64,000 nt of DNA from Vibrio nereis NBRC 15637 (GCF_001591105.1 NZ_BCUD01000001.1:372001-436000); one strand, 5' to 3'; shown: positions 1 through 10,275, counted from the first letter of the stretch. The notes: generated by a model not told the origin, from the sequence alone. A program made the numbers and translations.

Positions 1-229
1 CTTTACCTGCAGACTGGCTGTTGCCTAGACCAGCGGCACCAGAAATAAGGGCGACGGCAACCAAAGGGATAACAAGCATTTTAATTAAGTTGATAAAAAT
101 TGCGCCTAGTGGAGCAAACATCGATGCACTATGACCCATAAAGGCACCAACGGCTGTACCTACGATCATAGCAATGACGACCTGCACGCCAATATTGCTT
201 AGTAAACTCTTTTTCTGTAACACTTCCAT
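1..229 (-). CDS. Dicarboxylate/amino acid:cation symporter (DAACS), 5' part
   Basis: Only the first 76 codons are inside the window; the gene runs off the left edge. The translation starts MEVLQKKSLLSN and continues into two hydrophobic stretches with the text GAIFINLIKMLVIPLV, which is typical of the first membrane segments of the DAACS family (GltP, DctA and SstT relatives). These inner-membrane carriers take up dicarboxylates or amino acids with protons or sodium. The substrate cannot be told from this fragment. The gene is on the same strand as the trp operon but separated from trpA by a terminator and about 280 bases, so it probably has its own promoter. Confidence 0.8.
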   Translation of the reverse strand, partial: MEVLQKKSLLSNIGVQVVIAMIVGTAVGAFMGHSASMFAPLGAIFINLIKMLVIPLVAVALISGAAGLGNSQSAGK

Positions 230-507
230 AACCTCTGTGCTAATAAAATTTAATTATCTAGAATTACCATCTGAGTTAAAACTCGAATCTAGGCAATAAT
301 ATCGCTTTGCTTTGTACACTTTATTTTTACATTTATCAATACAATTGAACGCAGAGTAGCCCAGTGAATGGCATTTTTATTGACGAGTGACAATTTTTAA
401 ACAGTTGCAAACGATTGCTATTGTTTTTATCTATGTGTTTGGCTTTTGGGATAGGTCAAGTGATTGGTTTTCGTGACGTGAGGGAAAGAGTTGAAATGTT
501 AATAAAA
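230..507. other. Intergenic region upstream of the symporter gene
   Basis: Non-coding stretch between the symporter start and the trp terminator. It is AT-rich and must hold the symporter promoter on the minus strand. I see no clear operator, riboswitch or small RNA gene in it. Confidence 0.5.
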
Positions 508-541
508 AGATCGATTTCACAATAATTTAAGAAACCGATCT
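508..541 (-). terminator. Rho-independent terminator of the trp operon
   Basis: Read on the minus strand, an 11-base stem with one G-T type mismatch (AGATCGGTTTC paired with GAAATCGATCT) is followed by a T run. It lies 26 bases beyond the trpA stop codon. Confidence 0.8.
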
Positions 542-566
542 CATAGATGTTTAGATGGCTAACACG

Positions 567-1373
567 CTACTTGCGTGTTGCTTCTTTCATTGAGGATACA
601 AAAGCTGCGAGTTGATTTAACATCTCGTCTGGTTTTTGCGTATTAGATTCAATGATTTTGACAACCGCAGAGCCTGAAATTGCGCCCGCAGCCCCCGATT
701 CAAGTGCTTGCTTTACCTGATCTGGCTCAGATATGCCAAACCCAAGTAGAGAAGGTGGTGCGTCAAATTGGTTCAGTTTATCTAGCATGGCGCCCACTGG
801 CATGTTGGCTTTTGTTTCTGCTCCCGTAACCCCTGCACGAGAGAGCAGATATGTGTAACCGCCCCCCAATGTAGCCACAGAGCGTAAGGTGTCATCCGAT
901 GCCGTTGGTGGAGCAATAAAAATAGGCTCTATACCGTGTGTTTTGGCGGCTGCGACAAATTCTTCACTTTCGTTTGTTGGTACATCTGCAATTAAGACCG
1001 AATCGATACCTGCTTTAGCGCATTGCTCATAGAAAGCATCAACACCGCGAGAGTAAACCAGGTTTGCATACATCAACAGGCCAATCGGTAATTCCGGGTA
1101 TTTTGCTCGGATTTTTCCAATTTGTTCGAAGCAAATTGCTGGCGTCGCGCCTGACTCAAGCGCTCGGATATTGGCACCTTGAATGGTCGGGCCATCAGCC
1201 AAAGGATCAGAAAATGGGATACCAAGTTCTAGCGCATCTGCTCCTGCTTCTACCAAGGTTTCCATGATCTTCAGGGATTGCTCTGGATTAGGGTCACAAA
1301 CCGTTACGAACGGTACGAATGCGCCTTGATTTACTTTACCTAGGCGCTCAAACATAGCTTCATAGCGGCTCAT
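567..1373 (-). CDS. trpA: Tryptophan synthase alpha subunit
   Basis: The 268-residue protein cleaves indole-3-glycerol phosphate to indole and glyceraldehyde 3-phosphate in the cytoplasm and passes indole to TrpB through the alpha2beta2 complex. It is a full-length TIM barrel. The catalytic glutamate (E49 in [14 protein letters not shown]) and aspartate (D60) are both present, and so is the phosphate-binding GFGIS loop near residue 211. It is the last gene of the trp operon. The trpB stop TAA and the trpA ATG share one base (TAATG), which suggests translational coupling and equal subunit production. Confidence 0.98.
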   Translation of the reverse strand: MSRYEAMFERLGKVNQGAFVPFVTVCDPNPEQSLKIMETLVEAGADALELGIPFSDPLADGPTIQGANIRALESGATPAICFEQIGKIRAKYPELPIGLLMYANLVYSRGVDAFYEQCAKAGIDSVLIADVPTNESEEFVAAAKTHGIEPIFIAPPTASDDTLRSVATLGGGYTYLLSRAGVTGAETKANMPVGAMLDKLNQFDAPPSLLGFGISEPDQVKQALESGAAGAISGSAVVKIIESNTQKPDEMLNQLAAFVSSMKEATRK

Positions 1374-2563
1374 TAGATCACTCCTTTTTCTTCTAAGATG
1401 GCATGTACGGTGAAAATGTCCTTATCACCACGACCAGACAGGTTAACCACTAACAATTGTTCTTTTTCAGGATTTTCACGAGCCATGCGAAGGGCTTGCG
1501 CAAGGGCGTGTGATGACTCCAAAGCTGGGATAATCCCTTCACTGCGAGCGAGTTCTTGGAACGCTTCTAGTGCTTCGTCATCCGTCACATTGTCATATTC
1601 GGCGCGGCCTATCGCGTTAAGGTGCGCATGTTGTGGGCCAACTGATGGGAAGTCTAAGCCAGCAGATACGGAGTAAGACTCTTCTACTTGGCCATTCTCA
1701 TCTTGCATTAGCGGCGCTTTCATACCGAAGAAAATGCCTGTTTTACCATGTTTAAGTGGCGCGCCATGTTGGTCTGTGTCTATGCCTTTACCCGCTGGTT
1801 CCACGCCGATTAAGCGTACGGATTCTTCTTCGATGAAGTCGGCAAACATGCCAATTGCGTTTGAACCACCGCCCACACATGCGATCACCGCGTCTGGTAG
1901 TCGGCCTTCACGAGCCAAAATTTGGTTTTTGGTTTCTTCACCGATCATGCGTTGGAATTCACGTACGATGGTTGGGAATGGGTGTGGACCAGCGGCTGTG
2001 CCCAACAAGTAGTGAGCATCTTCATAACTGCCAGACCAATCGCGTAGTGCTTCGTTACACGCGTCTTTTAACGTAGCAGAACCTGAATGTACAGGGATGA
2101 CTTCTGCACCCATCAATTTCATACGGAATACGTTCGGGCTTTGGCGCTCAACGTCTTTAGCGCCCATGTATACGCGACATTTCAAACCTAACAGTGCACA
2201 TGCCAAAGCGGTTGCAACGCCGTGTTGGCCTGCGCCAGTCTCAGCAATGATCTCATTCTTTCCCATGCGTTTAGCCAGCAGAGCCTGACCTAGCACTTGG
2301 TTGGTTTTGTGCGCGCCGCCATGTAGTAAGTCTTCACGTTTTAGGTACAGTTTGGTTTTAGTACCTTTGGTAAGGTTACGCGTGAGCGTTAGCGCAGTAG
2401 GGCGGCCTGCGTACTCTTGTAACAAGCTCATGAATTCACTGCGAAACTCTGGGTCTTCTTGCGCGTCGATAAATGCTTGTTCAAGCTGCTCCAATGCAGG
2501 AACTAAAATTTGCGGTACGTACTGACCACCGTATTCGCCAAAATAGGCATCAAGTTTTGCCAT
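1373..2563 (-). CDS. trpB: Tryptophan synthase beta subunit
   Basis: The 396-residue PLP enzyme condenses indole with L-serine to make tryptophan. The PLP lysine is K86 in GGAHKTN, and the phosphate-binding GGGSNA loop lies near residue 231. The length and the start [13 protein letters not shown] match the family. It is the penultimate gene of the operon, 66 bases after trpCF when the trpCF stop is used, and overlaps trpA by one base. Nothing is missing; I expect a normal enzyme. Confidence 0.98.
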   Translation of the reverse strand: MAKLDAYFGEYGGQYVPQILVPALEQLEQAFIDAQEDPEFRSEFMSLLQEYAGRPTALTLTRNLTKGTKTKLYLKREDLLHGGAHKTNQVLGQALLAKRMGKNEIIAETGAGQHGVATALACALLGLKCRVYMGAKDVERQSPNVFRMKLMGAEVIPVHSGSATLKDACNEALRDWSGSYEDAHYLLGTAAGPHPFPTIVREFQRMIGEETKNQILAREGRLPDAVIACVGGGSNAIGMFADFIEEESVRLIGVEPAGKGIDTDQHGAPLKHGKTGIFFGMKAPLMQDENGQVEESYSVSAGLDFPSVGPQHAHLNAIGRAEYDNVTDDEALEAFQELARSEGIIPALESSHALAQALRMARENPEKEQLLVVNLSGRGDKDIFTVHAILEEKGVI

Positions 2564-2629
2564 GGTTTATTCCTTTAATAATTCAGCTTGGTATGACTGC
2601 TCACACCAAAAATATTGTTTGTTTTAATT

Positions 2630-4057
2630 TTAGTAATCGCGAATGGCTGCGAATGCCTGATTCAACTTAGTTTGATCTTTCTTACCTGGCGAGCTTTCGA
2701 CTCCAGAATTTAAATCCAGTCCTAGGCAGCCTTGTTGAGCGGCTTTTTGTGCATTAAATGGTGTGATCCCGCCTGCCAGCATGACGCGTGATGGATCGCC
2801 TATTAAAGACCAGTCAAAGACCAAACCTGTCCCACCTGTTTGCGAACCAATTTTAGTATCTAAAAGGTGACGGTCGATGTTGTTGCTCAGCAGTGATGGG
2901 ATCGAGTCTGTCACGCCATAGGCTTTCCAAATTTCAACATCGCCAGGTAGTTGAGCTCTTAACTGGTCGACGAATTGCTGATCTTCCTGTCCATGAAGTT
3001 GGACTGCTTTTAAGCCGAGCGATTTCACTGTATCCAAAATAAAATCTACCGCTTCATTTTGGAACACACCCACGTAGTTCAGTGGCGCACCACTCATGGT
3101 TAAGCGGGCGGTTTCCATATCGACATAACGAGGTGAGCTTTTTACAAATATCAGGCCACCCAATACCGCACCCGCTCGATAAGCCTTGGCTGCGTCATCA
3201 GGGTGTGTCAGGCCGCATACCTTGTTTTCACCTAAGATCACTTTACGTGCGGTGAGCTCTAGGTTTTTCTCAGCCATCAATGAACTGCCAATCAAAAAGC
3301 CATCGGCGTATGCTGATAAATCTCGCACTTGTTGATTGGTGTAGATGCCAGACTCAGAAATCACGGTGGCTTGTGGTGCGAGTTTACGAATCAACGGTGC
3401 CAGTTCTTTGGTGCGGTTTAAGTCGGTAGACAGATCGCGTAAGTTGCGGTTGTTTATGCCGATAACTTTTGCACCGAGATTTACTGCGCGGTGAAGTTCG
3501 TCTTCGTTGCTGACTTCCGTCAATATGCCCATGTTTAATGACGCCGCAACCTCGGCAAGAGCGCGGTATTGTTCATCATCAAGCACCGAAAGCATCAGCA
3601 GAATGGCATCGGCTGAGTAGTGACGAGCAAGGTACACTTGATAGGTGTCGACCATAAAGTCTTTGCACAATACGGGTTGAGTGACTTGGCTACGGACTTG
3701 AGGCAAAAAGTCAAAACTACCCTGAAAGTACTTTTCATCAGTAAGGACAGAGATCGCGTCTGCGTGTCTGTTGTACACAGATGCGATGTAATCTAAGTCA
3801 AAGTCGTCACGGATAAGTCCTTTAGACGGAGAGGCTTTTTTACACTCTGTAATGAAAGCGGTTTTCTCGCCACTCAGCGCCTGATAAAAATCACGATCAG
3901 AGGGAGTCAGGTTGCCTTTAAAGCTCTCTAACGGCTCGGCTTGTTTACGTTCTTCTACCCATGAATACTTGTCTCGCACAATTTTTGCCAATACTTCGGC
4001 CATTTGCGCTTCTTTAGCTGAGACATGTTCGGACAAGTGGTTGTTTTTATGAGTCAT
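2630..4057 (-). CDS. trpCF: Bifunctional indole-3-glycerol phosphate synthase / phosphoribosylanthranilate isomerase
   Basis: This fusion carries out two consecutive steps. The C-terminal half (about residues 255-475) isomerises phosphoribosylanthranilate (TrpF), and the N-terminal half (about 1-250) closes the indole ring (TrpC). The TrpC half has KKASPSKG near residue 79; the TrpF half ends with the phosphate-binding text LNSGVESSPG. An in-frame TTG lies 18 bases upstream, but I chose the ATG at 4057 (MTHKNNHLSEHVS) because AGG lies about 8 bases before it and the text resembles vibrio TrpC starts. The product is 475 residues. The fusion is usual for enterics and vibrios. Confidence 0.95.
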   Translation of the reverse strand: MTHKNNHLSEHVSAKEAQMAEVLAKIVRDKYSWVEERKQAEPLESFKGNLTPSDRDFYQALSGEKTAFITECKKASPSKGLIRDDFDLDYIASVYNRHADAISVLTDEKYFQGSFDFLPQVRSQVTQPVLCKDFMVDTYQVYLARHYSADAILLMLSVLDDEQYRALAEVAASLNMGILTEVSNEDELHRAVNLGAKVIGINNRNLRDLSTDLNRTKELAPLIRKLAPQATVISESGIYTNQQVRDLSAYADGFLIGSSLMAEKNLELTARKVILGENKVCGLTHPDDAAKAYRAGAVLGGLIFVKSSPRYVDMETARLTMSGAPLNYVGVFQNEAVDFILDTVKSLGLKAVQLHGQEDQQFVDQLRAQLPGDVEIWKAYGVTDSIPSLLSNNIDRHLLDTKIGSQTGGTGLVFDWSLIGDPSRVMLAGGITPFNAQKAAQQGCLGLDLNSGVESSPGKKDQTKLNQAFAAIRDY

Positions 4058-4097
4058 CTTACTTACCTGTAACAAAGTGACTTGGGGTTTAAAGTAC

Positions 4098-5096
4098 TTA
4101 AGCGTGGTTGGCCAGCTGTTTAACTAGCTCGTAGGCTTTGCCTGAATTCATTGCTTCAATGGCTTTTTGGGTATTCGCTTTTAGGTCTTCGTGACCAAAT
4201 AATCGCATCAGTAACGCAACGTTGACGGCTACCGCACCCAACTGAGCATCGGTTCCTTTACCCGTTAGGATATTGGTGATGATCGCTTTGTTCTCTTCTG
4301 GATCTCCGCCTTTAATGGCTTCAAGAGGGTGAGCACTTACGCCGAAATCTTCAGGGGTTAGGGTGTACTCAGTAATTGTGCCATCTTTAATTTCGGCAAC
4401 GGTGGTTTCGCCATGGATTGCCACCTCATCAAGGCCACTGCCATGTACCACGGCTGCGCGTTTCATTCCCATTTGTAACATGGTTTCGGCGATAGGGCGT
4501 ACGAGTTCTTTGCTGTAAACCCCCATTAATTCAATATTTGGCCTTGCCGGGTTAATCAGTGGGCCAAGAATATTAAAGATAGTGCGGGTCTTCATAGTTT
4601 GGCGCACAGGCATCGCGTGGCGTACACCGCCATGGTATTGCGGAGCAAAAAGGAAAGCGACACCAAGTTTGTCAACGGCAGAGCGTGTGTCTTCTGCACT
4701 CATGGCGAGGTTTATGCCAAAAGAGTCCAGCAAGTCAGAAGAGCCTGATTTGCTTGAGACACTGCGGTTACCATGTTTTGCGACTTTCAGGCCACATGCC
4801 GCGGCAACAAAAGCTGCAGTGGTTGAAATGTTGATCGTGTTGTGGCCGTCTCCACCTGTACCAACGATATCGGCAAAGTCGTACTCTGGTCGAGGGAATG
4901 GAGCCGCGTTAGCAAGCAGGGCTTTTGCTGCGCCAGCAATTTCATCGGGTGTTTCCCCTTTGATCTTTAGCGCAGTCAAAGCTGATGCCATCAAAATAGG
5001 GTCGAGTTCGCCACGGATAATTACATCAAACAGTGTCTGACTTTCTTCTTGAGTCAATGATTGTTGGCCGTATAGCTTATTAATAATCTGTTCCAT
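4098..5096 (-). CDS. trpD: Anthranilate phosphoribosyltransferase
   Basis: The 332-residue enzyme transfers the phosphoribosyl group of PRPP to anthranilate, the second step of tryptophan synthesis. The PRPP-binding [14 protein letters not shown] motif lies near residue 80, followed by [13 protein letters not shown]. Unlike E. coli, where TrpG and TrpD are fused, the two are separate proteins here, as in other vibrios. Eleven bases separate it from trpG upstream, so the pair is co-transcribed. Confidence 0.98.
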   Translation of the reverse strand: MEQIINKLYGQQSLTQEESQTLFDVIIRGELDPILMASALTALKIKGETPDEIAGAAKALLANAAPFPRPEYDFADIVGTGGDGHNTINISTTAAFVAAACGLKVAKHGNRSVSSKSGSSDLLDSFGINLAMSAEDTRSAVDKLGVAFLFAPQYHGGVRHAMPVRQTMKTRTIFNILGPLINPARPNIELMGVYSKELVRPIAETMLQMGMKRAAVVHGSGLDEVAIHGETTVAEIKDGTITEYTLTPEDFGVSAHPLEAIKGGDPEENKAIITNILTGKGTDAQLGAVAVNVALLMRLFGHEDLKANTQKAIEAMNSGKAYELVKQLANHA

Positions 5097-5107
5097 GATC
5101 GTTTTCC

Positions 5108-5698
5108 TTACTGCTGCTCTTTCGCGAGTGCCCAGTTAATCGCATTGGTTAATAGTGTTGCGCCATAGGTTGTCATAATAGACTCTGGGTGAAATTGGAA
5201 CCCGCAGACTTTATCTTGCTCATGCACCACCGACATCACTAAGCCGTCTACTTCTGCGGTGACTTGCAGAGCGTCAGGTACTTCGGTCGCGACTAAAGAG
5301 TGGTAGCGCGCGATAGCCAAAGGTGATGGGAGATCAGCGTATGTGGCATGATTTTGGTGTTCCATCATAGAAACTTTACCGTGAATGATTTCGCCTGCGC
5401 CAGCAACTACTCCGCCATACGCTTCAACAATCGCTTGATGACCAAGGCAAATACCAATAACAGGCACTTGTCCTTTTAACCTTTGGATGATTTCTGGCAT
5501 TGAACCAGCGTATGACGGCGCGCCTGGGCCTGGAGAGAGCAGTACCACGGGGTTCTCTAATTCTGCTACTGCTTTTTCAATCGCTTCGGCAGGAATGTTG
5601 TTTCGGTAAATCTTCACCTTGTGGCCCAATGAACGGAATTGGTCAACGAGGTTATATGTGAACGAATCGAAGTTATCGATAAATACGATATTAGCCAT
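5108..5698 (-). CDS. trpG: Anthranilate synthase glutamine amidotransferase component
   Basis: The 196-residue class I amidotransferase releases ammonia from glutamine for TrpE. The nucleophile is C84 in GICLGHQAI, and the histidine and glutamate of the triad are in FQFHPES. The oxyanion strand LLSPGPGAP is also present. It is a stand-alone subunit lying 5 bases after trpE and 11 bases before trpD. A separate pabA is not in this window, so the protein could also serve PabB; that is inference. Confidence 0.97.
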   Translation of the reverse strand: MANIVFIDNFDSFTYNLVDQFRSLGHKVKIYRNNIPAEAIEKAVAELENPVVLLSPGPGAPSYAGSMPEIIQRLKGQVPVIGICLGHQAIVEAYGGVVAGAGEIIHGKVSMMEHQNHATYADLPSPLAIARYHSLVATEVPDALQVTAEVDGLVMSVVHEQDKVCGFQFHPESIMTTYGATLLTNAINWALAKEQQ

Positions 5699-5703
5699 CT
5701 CTA

Positions 5704-7266
5704 CTACTCCTTGTGCGCTGCTTGAATTGCAGAGATAACGGCTTGAGCTTTTCCGCGTGTTTCATCTGCTTCTGCTTGCGGATCAGAATCGAATACGACG
5801 CCTGCGCCAGCTTGAACTTGTGCAATGCCATTCTCGACGTATGCTGAGCGAATGACGATACAGGTATCTAACGTGCCTTCACCAGTGAGATAGCCAACAG
5901 CGCCGCCATAACTGCCGCGTCTTGCGCCTTCAACGCCACGAATTAACTGCATGGCTCGAATTTTAGGCGCACCAGTCAATGTTCCCATATTCATGCAGGC
6001 TTGATAGGCGTGCAGCGCATCAAGGTTATTACGCAGTTGCCCAACGACTCTAGATACCAAATGCATTACGTGGCTGTAACGGTCTACTTTTAGCAAGTCA
6101 GCCACATGTCGTGTGCCAGCTTCTGAAATACGCGCCACGTCGTTACGCGCTAAGTCAACCAGCATCATGTGCTCAGCATTTTCTTTTTTATCGCTGCGCA
6201 GCTCTAATTCAATGCGGCTATCTAAATCGAAATCAATCGCGCCATTCGCTCTTTTGCCACGACGGCGGGTCCCCGCGATTGGATAAATTTCGACTTGGTT
6301 AGTATGTGTTTCGTATTTAAGTGCGCTTTCAGGGGATGCGCCAAATAAGGTGAACAGCTCATCCTGCATGTAAAACATATATGGACTAGGATTACTTAGC
6401 TTCAACTCTTTATAGGCAGCAAGTGGCGAAGGACAGGGTAGGGTAAAGCGTCGCGATGGGACCACCTGAAAAATATCGCCTTTAACCACGTAGTCTTTTA
6501 AATCGTTTACGATTTGGCAAAACTCACTGTCCGAGATATTGGTCGTTGTTTCAATAGAGCTAAGCTTCTGTGCTTGTGGTAGAGTTTTTAGGTTTGAGCA
6601 CTGGGCTGCAATATCTCTAATACGTGCCTGGAGCGTGTTTTTTTCGTCCTGATTTGCAAACAGTGTCGCTTGGATGTCGCAACTCTCTGCTTGGTGATCG
6701 ACCACAATCAGGGTTTCCGCTACGTAAAAAACATAGTCAGGGCATTGATTCGTTTGTTCAGCTTCACCTAGAGGCTCGAAGTTTGCGACTAAGTCATAAG
6801 CGAATAAACCGCCGAGAAAAATGGCGTGCTTATCTTGCTCGCTAAGGTCAAAGCTATGTTGAATCAGACGAAGAGCATCAAAGGAAGAAGCTTCACGTAA
6901 ACGGGAGTCTTCATCCAACGTATCACATGGAGCGGTAAATCTTAGCGTTAATACCGAGCCTTCAAATTCACTGTCTATATTAGCGTGGATATTGTTGTAA
7001 AGATGAATGAGAAGCTGCTGACCGTTTGGTGTCAGCGCCGTTAGAGTAACGGTGTGACCGAAGCAAACGATGCGAACGGCGGAATCAACAATAAGTAAGC
7101 TTTTTAAGTCCTGTTTCGAGTCAATCTCAGCAGATTCAAGCAATAAACTGTCGGTTTTGTTCTCACACAAGGTATGGAACAGACGAGTTGGATCCTGTGT
7201 GTAAGGAGCGGAAGCATGAATGACTTCAAGCTGTCCTAGCTTTCTGATTTCTATAGCCTTGTTCAC
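5704..7266 (-). CDS. trpE: Anthranilate synthase component I
   Basis: The enzyme makes anthranilate from chorismate with TrpG ammonia, the committed step of the pathway. I place the start at the GTG at 7266 (VNKAIEIRKLG), which has a strong AAGGAGG site 5 bases upstream; a longer in-frame reading would run into the leader region. This gives 520 residues. An LLLES motif in the N-terminal quarter, known in TrpE to bind feedback tryptophan, is present. The catalytic domain has YPIAGTRRRG (alanine where PabB has lysine) and MGTLTGAPKIRAM. The gene is the first structural gene after the leader. Confidence 0.97.
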   Translation of the reverse strand: MNKAIEIRKLGQLEVIHASAPYTQDPTRLFHTLCENKTDSLLLESAEIDSKQDLKSLLIVDSAVRIVCFGHTVTLTALTPNGQQLLIHLYNNIHANIDSEFEGSVLTLRFTAPCDTLDEDSRLREASSFDALRLIQHSFDLSEQDKHAIFLGGLFAYDLVANFEPLGEAEQTNQCPDYVFYVAETLIVVDHQAESCDIQATLFANQDEKNTLQARIRDIAAQCSNLKTLPQAQKLSSIETTTNISDSEFCQIVNDLKDYVVKGDIFQVVPSRRFTLPCPSPLAAYKELKLSNPSPYMFYMQDELFTLFGASPESALKYETHTNQVEIYPIAGTRRRGKRANGAIDFDLDSRIELELRSDKKENAEHMMLVDLARNDVARISEAGTRHVADLLKVDRYSHVMHLVSRVVGQLRNNLDALHAYQACMNMGTLTGAPKIRAMQLIRGVEGARRGSYGGAVGYLTGEGTLDTCIVIRSAYVENGIAQVQAGAGVVFDSDPQAEADETRGKAQAVISAIQAAHKE

Positions 7267-7399
7267 AAGACCTCCTTTCCGTAGGTAAATAGTTCCTTCT
7301 ACACATACTCGCATAAAGAAAAGCGACACCCAATCGGGATTTATCTGTATTCGGCGATTTATTGAGCATGTAAATGTGTAAAAGGTAATAAAACAAAAA

Positions 7400-7420
7400 A
7401 GCCCGCTATATCAGCGGGCT
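7400..7420 (-). terminator. trp attenuator hairpin
   Basis: On the minus strand the perfect stem AGCCCGCT/AGCGGGCT has a five-base loop and is followed by TTTTTTG. It lies 22 bases past the trpL stop and about 130 bases before trpE. This is the classical position of the trp attenuator, which forms when the ribosome translates the leader without stalling. Confidence 0.92.
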
Positions 7421-7442
7421 TTTGTAACAATAATTCTATAAA

Positions 7443-7568
7443 TTAGAAGTACACGTTAGCCCACCAAGAACTTGTCCAAGTGCGCCACCAAGATAGATCT
7501 GATGCAGTGGTGCTCATTGAGCAAACTGCAACTTTCGCTTTCTGGTTGTGGTTAATTTCTTGTAACAT
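7443..7568 (-). CDS. trpL: trp operon leader peptide
   Basis: A 41-residue ORF starting MLQEINHNQKAKVAV and containing five tryptophans: W27, W28, W31, W35 and W36 (text WWRTWTSSWW). An AAGG ribosome site lies about 7 bases before the ATG. It precedes the attenuator and follows the trp promoter. When charged Trp-tRNA is scarce, the ribosome should stall at these codons, favour the antiterminator and let transcription reach trpE. It is longer than the 14-residue E. coli leader peptide and has five instead of two tryptophans. Confidence 0.95.
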   Translation of the reverse strand: MLQEINHNQKAKVAVCSMSTTASDLSWWRTWTSSWWANVYF

Positions 7569-7600
7569 AGTGAGCCTTAATTCAGGTACTTCGTATTTGT

Positions 7601-7634
7601 GTACTAGTTAACTAGTGCAGAGGTAAAAAGTCAA
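7601..7634 (-). promoter_or_regulatory. trp promoter with overlapping TrpR operator
   Basis: On the minus strand, TTGACT (7634-7629) and TTAACT (7611-7606) are separated by exactly 17 bases. The -10 box sits inside the palindrome ACTAGTTAACTAGT (7603-7616), which is essentially the known E. coli trp operator core. TrpR with bound tryptophan should therefore block RNA polymerase here. Transcription would start about 30 bases before trpL. The same palindrome lies 35 bases upstream of the divergent rnm start. Confidence 0.93.
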
Positions 7635-7650
7635 CTAAAAAAACAGATTT

Positions 7651-8511
7651 ATGAGAATTGATTTACATAGCCACACCACTGCCTCTGACGGACGACTAGC
7701 GCCCGCTGAATTGATAGATCGCGCATTAAGCTTTAATTTGGATGTACTGGCTATTACCGACCACGATACAGTTGACGGGTTAGAGCCCGCTCATCGCTAC
7801 ATAAAAGAGCAGGGTTATACGCTTAAGCTGATCAACGGTATCGAAATATCCACAGTATGGGAAAACAAAGATATTCACATCGTCGGTTTGAATATTGATC
7901 CTGAATCCGCTCAGCTTGAAGCTCTTATCCAACAGCAAAAAGAACACAGGCAAGGCCGAGCAGAGCTCATCGCTCATCGCTTAAGCAAAGCGACACGTGA
8001 AGGCGTTCTAGAAGAAGTCAAAGTGATTGCGGGAGACGCGCCTATTACGCGTGCGCATTTCGCTAAATGGTTGGTGGATAACGGGTATGCTAAAACCATG
8101 CAACAGGTCTTCAAAAAGTATTTGACCCGCAATAACCCGGGATACGTGCCACCGCAATGGTGTTCAATGGCTGATGCGGTTGAAGCGATACACGCAGCTG
8201 GTGGTCAAGCGGTATTGGCGCACCCGGGCCGATATGGCTTAACGGCTAAGTGGACAAAAAGATTGATTTCCGCCTTTGTTGAAGCGGGTGGGGATGCAAT
8301 GGAAGTTGCACAACCTCAACAAGGACAACAAGAAAGACGCAACTTGGCAGATTATGCTATACAATACAAACTATTAGCTTCTCAAGGCAGCGATTTTCAT
8401 TATCCATCTCCGTGGATGGAATTGGGCAGAAATCTTTGGTTACCTGCAGGTGCGGAACCTGTATGGCAAGATTGGGGTATTGAGCCTTCACAAACAGAAG
8501 CGTCTGTTTGA
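7651..8511 (+). CDS. rnm: RNase AM, PHP-domain 5'-3' exonuclease (YciV/TrpH)
   Basis: A 286-residue PHP-family phosphoesterase. The metal-binding motifs are visible: [11 protein letters not shown] at residues 3-13, [10 protein letters not shown] near residue 35, AHPGRYG near 190 and GSDFHYP near 247. The E. coli orthologue removes mononucleotides from the 5' ends of RNA and is needed for mature 5' ends of 23S, 16S and 5S rRNA. It is divergent from the trp operon, as in E. coli. No clear Shine-Dalgarno sequence precedes the ATG (AACAGATTT), and the leader must be short because the trp operator is so close. Confidence 0.93.
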   Translation: MRIDLHSHTTASDGRLAPAELIDRALSFNLDVLAITDHDTVDGLEPAHRYIKEQGYTLKLINGIEISTVWENKDIHIVGLNIDPESAQLEALIQQQKEHRQGRAELIAHRLSKATREGVLEEVKVIAGDAPITRAHFAKWLVDNGYAKTMQQVFKKYLTRNNPGYVPPQWCSMADAVEAIHAAGGQAVLAHPGRYGLTAKWTKRLISAFVEAGGDAMEVAQPQQGQQERRNLADYAIQYKLLASQGSDFHYPSPWMELGRNLWLPAGAEPVWQDWGIEPSQTEASV

Positions 8512-8584
8512 ATCATATCAATACATTAGAATATAGAGTCGAGAGATTCGATAGGGTCCGCGGACCCAATAATGAGGAATTACA

Positions 8585-9205
8585 ATGAGCCAGTTTTTTT
8601 ACGTTCATCCAGAAAACCCACAGGCTCGCTTGATCAATCAGGCTGTAGCAATCATTCGTAATGGCGGAGTCGTCATTTACCCAACGGATTCAGGCTACGC
8701 ATTGGGTTGTCAGCTAGAAAACAAACAAGCGTTAGAGCGAATTTGTCAGATCCGCCGTTTAGATGAAAAGCATAATTTTACGCTTTTATGTCGCGACCTT
8801 TCTGAGTTGTCATTGTATGCACGAGTAGACAACACGGCGTTTCGTCTGCTGAAGAACAATACACCGGGGCCATACACTTTCATCTTTAAAGGTACGAAAG
8901 AAGTGCCACGACGTTTAATGAACTCAAAACGTAAGACGATTGGTATCCGTGTTCCGGACAATCGCATTGCGTTAGATTTGTTAGAAGCGCTGGGCGAGCC
9001 ACTGATGTCTACATCGCTTATTTTACCGGGTAGCGATGTGACGGAATCTGATCCGGAAGATATTCGTGACAAACTAGAACATGCAGTCGATTGTATTCTT
9101 AACGGCGGCTATCTTGGTGAGCAACCAACCACAGTGGTTGATTTTAGCGAGGATGAGCCTGTTATTGCCCGTTTAGGCTCAGGGGATCCTGCACCGTTCG
9201 AATAA
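8585..9205 (+). CDS. yciO: YciO, Sua5/YrdC-family protein
   Basis: A 206-residue protein of the Sua5/YrdC/YciO fold, with the same length as E. coli YciO. The family core YPTDSGYALGCQ near residue 33 and the later PLMSTS and SGDPAPFE segments are present. Sua5 and TsaC use the fold to make threonylcarbamoyl-AMP for tRNA t6A; YciO is a paralogue whose cellular role is unsettled. It follows rnm by 73 bases with an AGGAATTACA site before the ATG and is followed by rluB on the same strand. Confidence 0.93.
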   Translation: MSQFFYVHPENPQARLINQAVAIIRNGGVVIYPTDSGYALGCQLENKQALERICQIRRLDEKHNFTLLCRDLSELSLYARVDNTAFRLLKNNTPGPYTFIFKGTKEVPRRLMNSKRKTIGIRVPDNRIALDLLEALGEPLMSTSLILPGSDVTESDPEDIRDKLEHAVDCILNGGYLGEQPTTVVDFSEDEPVIARLGSGDPAPFE

Positions 9206-9311
9206 TCAAAAATACGTGATTTTCGGCACAGTATTTGCGATAATGTGCGACCGCGATTTTGGGTCGCACATTTTTATTCGACGTCTGAGAAGACGACACA
9301 TAGGTAGATAA

Positions 9312-10256
9312 ATGAACGAAAAGTTACAGAAAGTATTAGCACGAGCAGGTCACGGATCACGTCGCGAGCTTGAAGCTTTGATTAAAGCTGGTCGCGTGAG
9401 TGTGAACGGAGTTGTCGCTAAGCTTGGTGAGCGATTAGAAGATGAGAACGCGGTAGTTCGAATTGACGGACACATTGTTTCTGCGAAAGCGCAGGAAGAA
9501 GTGATTTGTCGCGTTCTAGCGTACTACAAGCCTGAAGGTGAATTGTGTACTCGTCATGACCCAGAAGGTCGCCGCACTGTATTTGACCGTTTGCCAAAAA
9601 TCCGCGGCTCTCGCTGGATTTCAGTTGGTCGTCTAGATGCAAACACATCTGGTCTACTACTTTTCACAACGGATGGTGAACTTGCAAACCGTCTGATGCA
9701 CCCAAGCCGTCAGGTTGAACGTGAATACCTCGTACGTGTATTTGGTGAAGTTACCGAACAGAAAGTGAAAAACTTGGTTCGTGGTGTTGAGCTTGAAGAT
9801 GGTATGGCTCGCTTCGAAGATGTTGTATACGCAGGTGGTGATGGTATGAACCACACTTTCTACGTTGCAATTAACGAAGGTCGTAACCGTGAGGTTCGTC
9901 GTCTATGGGAATCTCAAGAAACAACCGTTAGCCGTCTGAAACGTGTTCGCTATGGTGATATTTACCTAGATAAGAAATTGCCACGTGGCGGTTGGATGGA
10001 GCTTGACCTTAAACAGGTTAACTACTTACGTGAGTTAGTGGAGCTTCGCCCAGAAAGAGAAACACTATTGGACGAAAACAAAGCGAACACATCACGCAAG
10101 CGTGAACGTTCTCGTAGCCAAAAAATTCGTCGTGCAGTTAAACGTCACGAAGAACGCATGAATAACGGTGGTGGTCGTAGCAATAACCCAGCACGCCGCA
10201 AACCTAAGAAAGGTGCCGGTGAGCAAGGTGCACGTAACAAACAGCGCCAGCGTTAA
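9312..10256 (+). CDS. rluB: 23S rRNA pseudouridine(2605) synthase
   Basis: The enzyme converts U2605 of 23S rRNA to pseudouridine. The N-terminal S4 RNA-binding domain covers about residues 1-60. The catalytic domain carries the nucleophile D109 in [14 protein letters not shown]. Residues beyond about 255 form a disordered, very basic tail rich in K, R, N and G (ending GARNKQRQR), as in other gamma-proteobacterial RluB proteins. It is a full 314 residues and closes the rnm-yciO-rluB set. Confidence 0.95.
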   Translation: MNEKLQKVLARAGHGSRRELEALIKAGRVSVNGVVAKLGERLEDENAVVRIDGHIVSAKAQEEVICRVLAYYKPEGELCTRHDPEGRRTVFDRLPKIRGSRWISVGRLDANTSGLLLFTTDGELANRLMHPSRQVEREYLVRVFGEVTEQKVKNLVRGVELEDGMARFEDVVYAGGDGMNHTFYVAINEGRNREVRRLWESQETTVSRLKRVRYGDIYLDKKLPRGGWMELDLKQVNYLRELVELRPERETLLDENKANTSRKRERSRSQKIRRAVKRHEERMNNGGGRSNNPARRKPKKGAGEQGARNKQRQR

Positions 10257-10275
10257 TTTACCGTCTTAATTGAAG

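Noticed and set aside
4582..5040. 152-codon plus-strand ORF inside trpD
   Set aside because: It lies fully antisense to a well-conserved trpD, has no ribosome site and a low-complexity Ala/Ser/Pro composition typical of a shadow frame.
7267..7329. N-terminal extension of TrpE
   Set aside because: The extension runs through the Shine-Dalgarno site of the GTG start and does not resemble TrpE.
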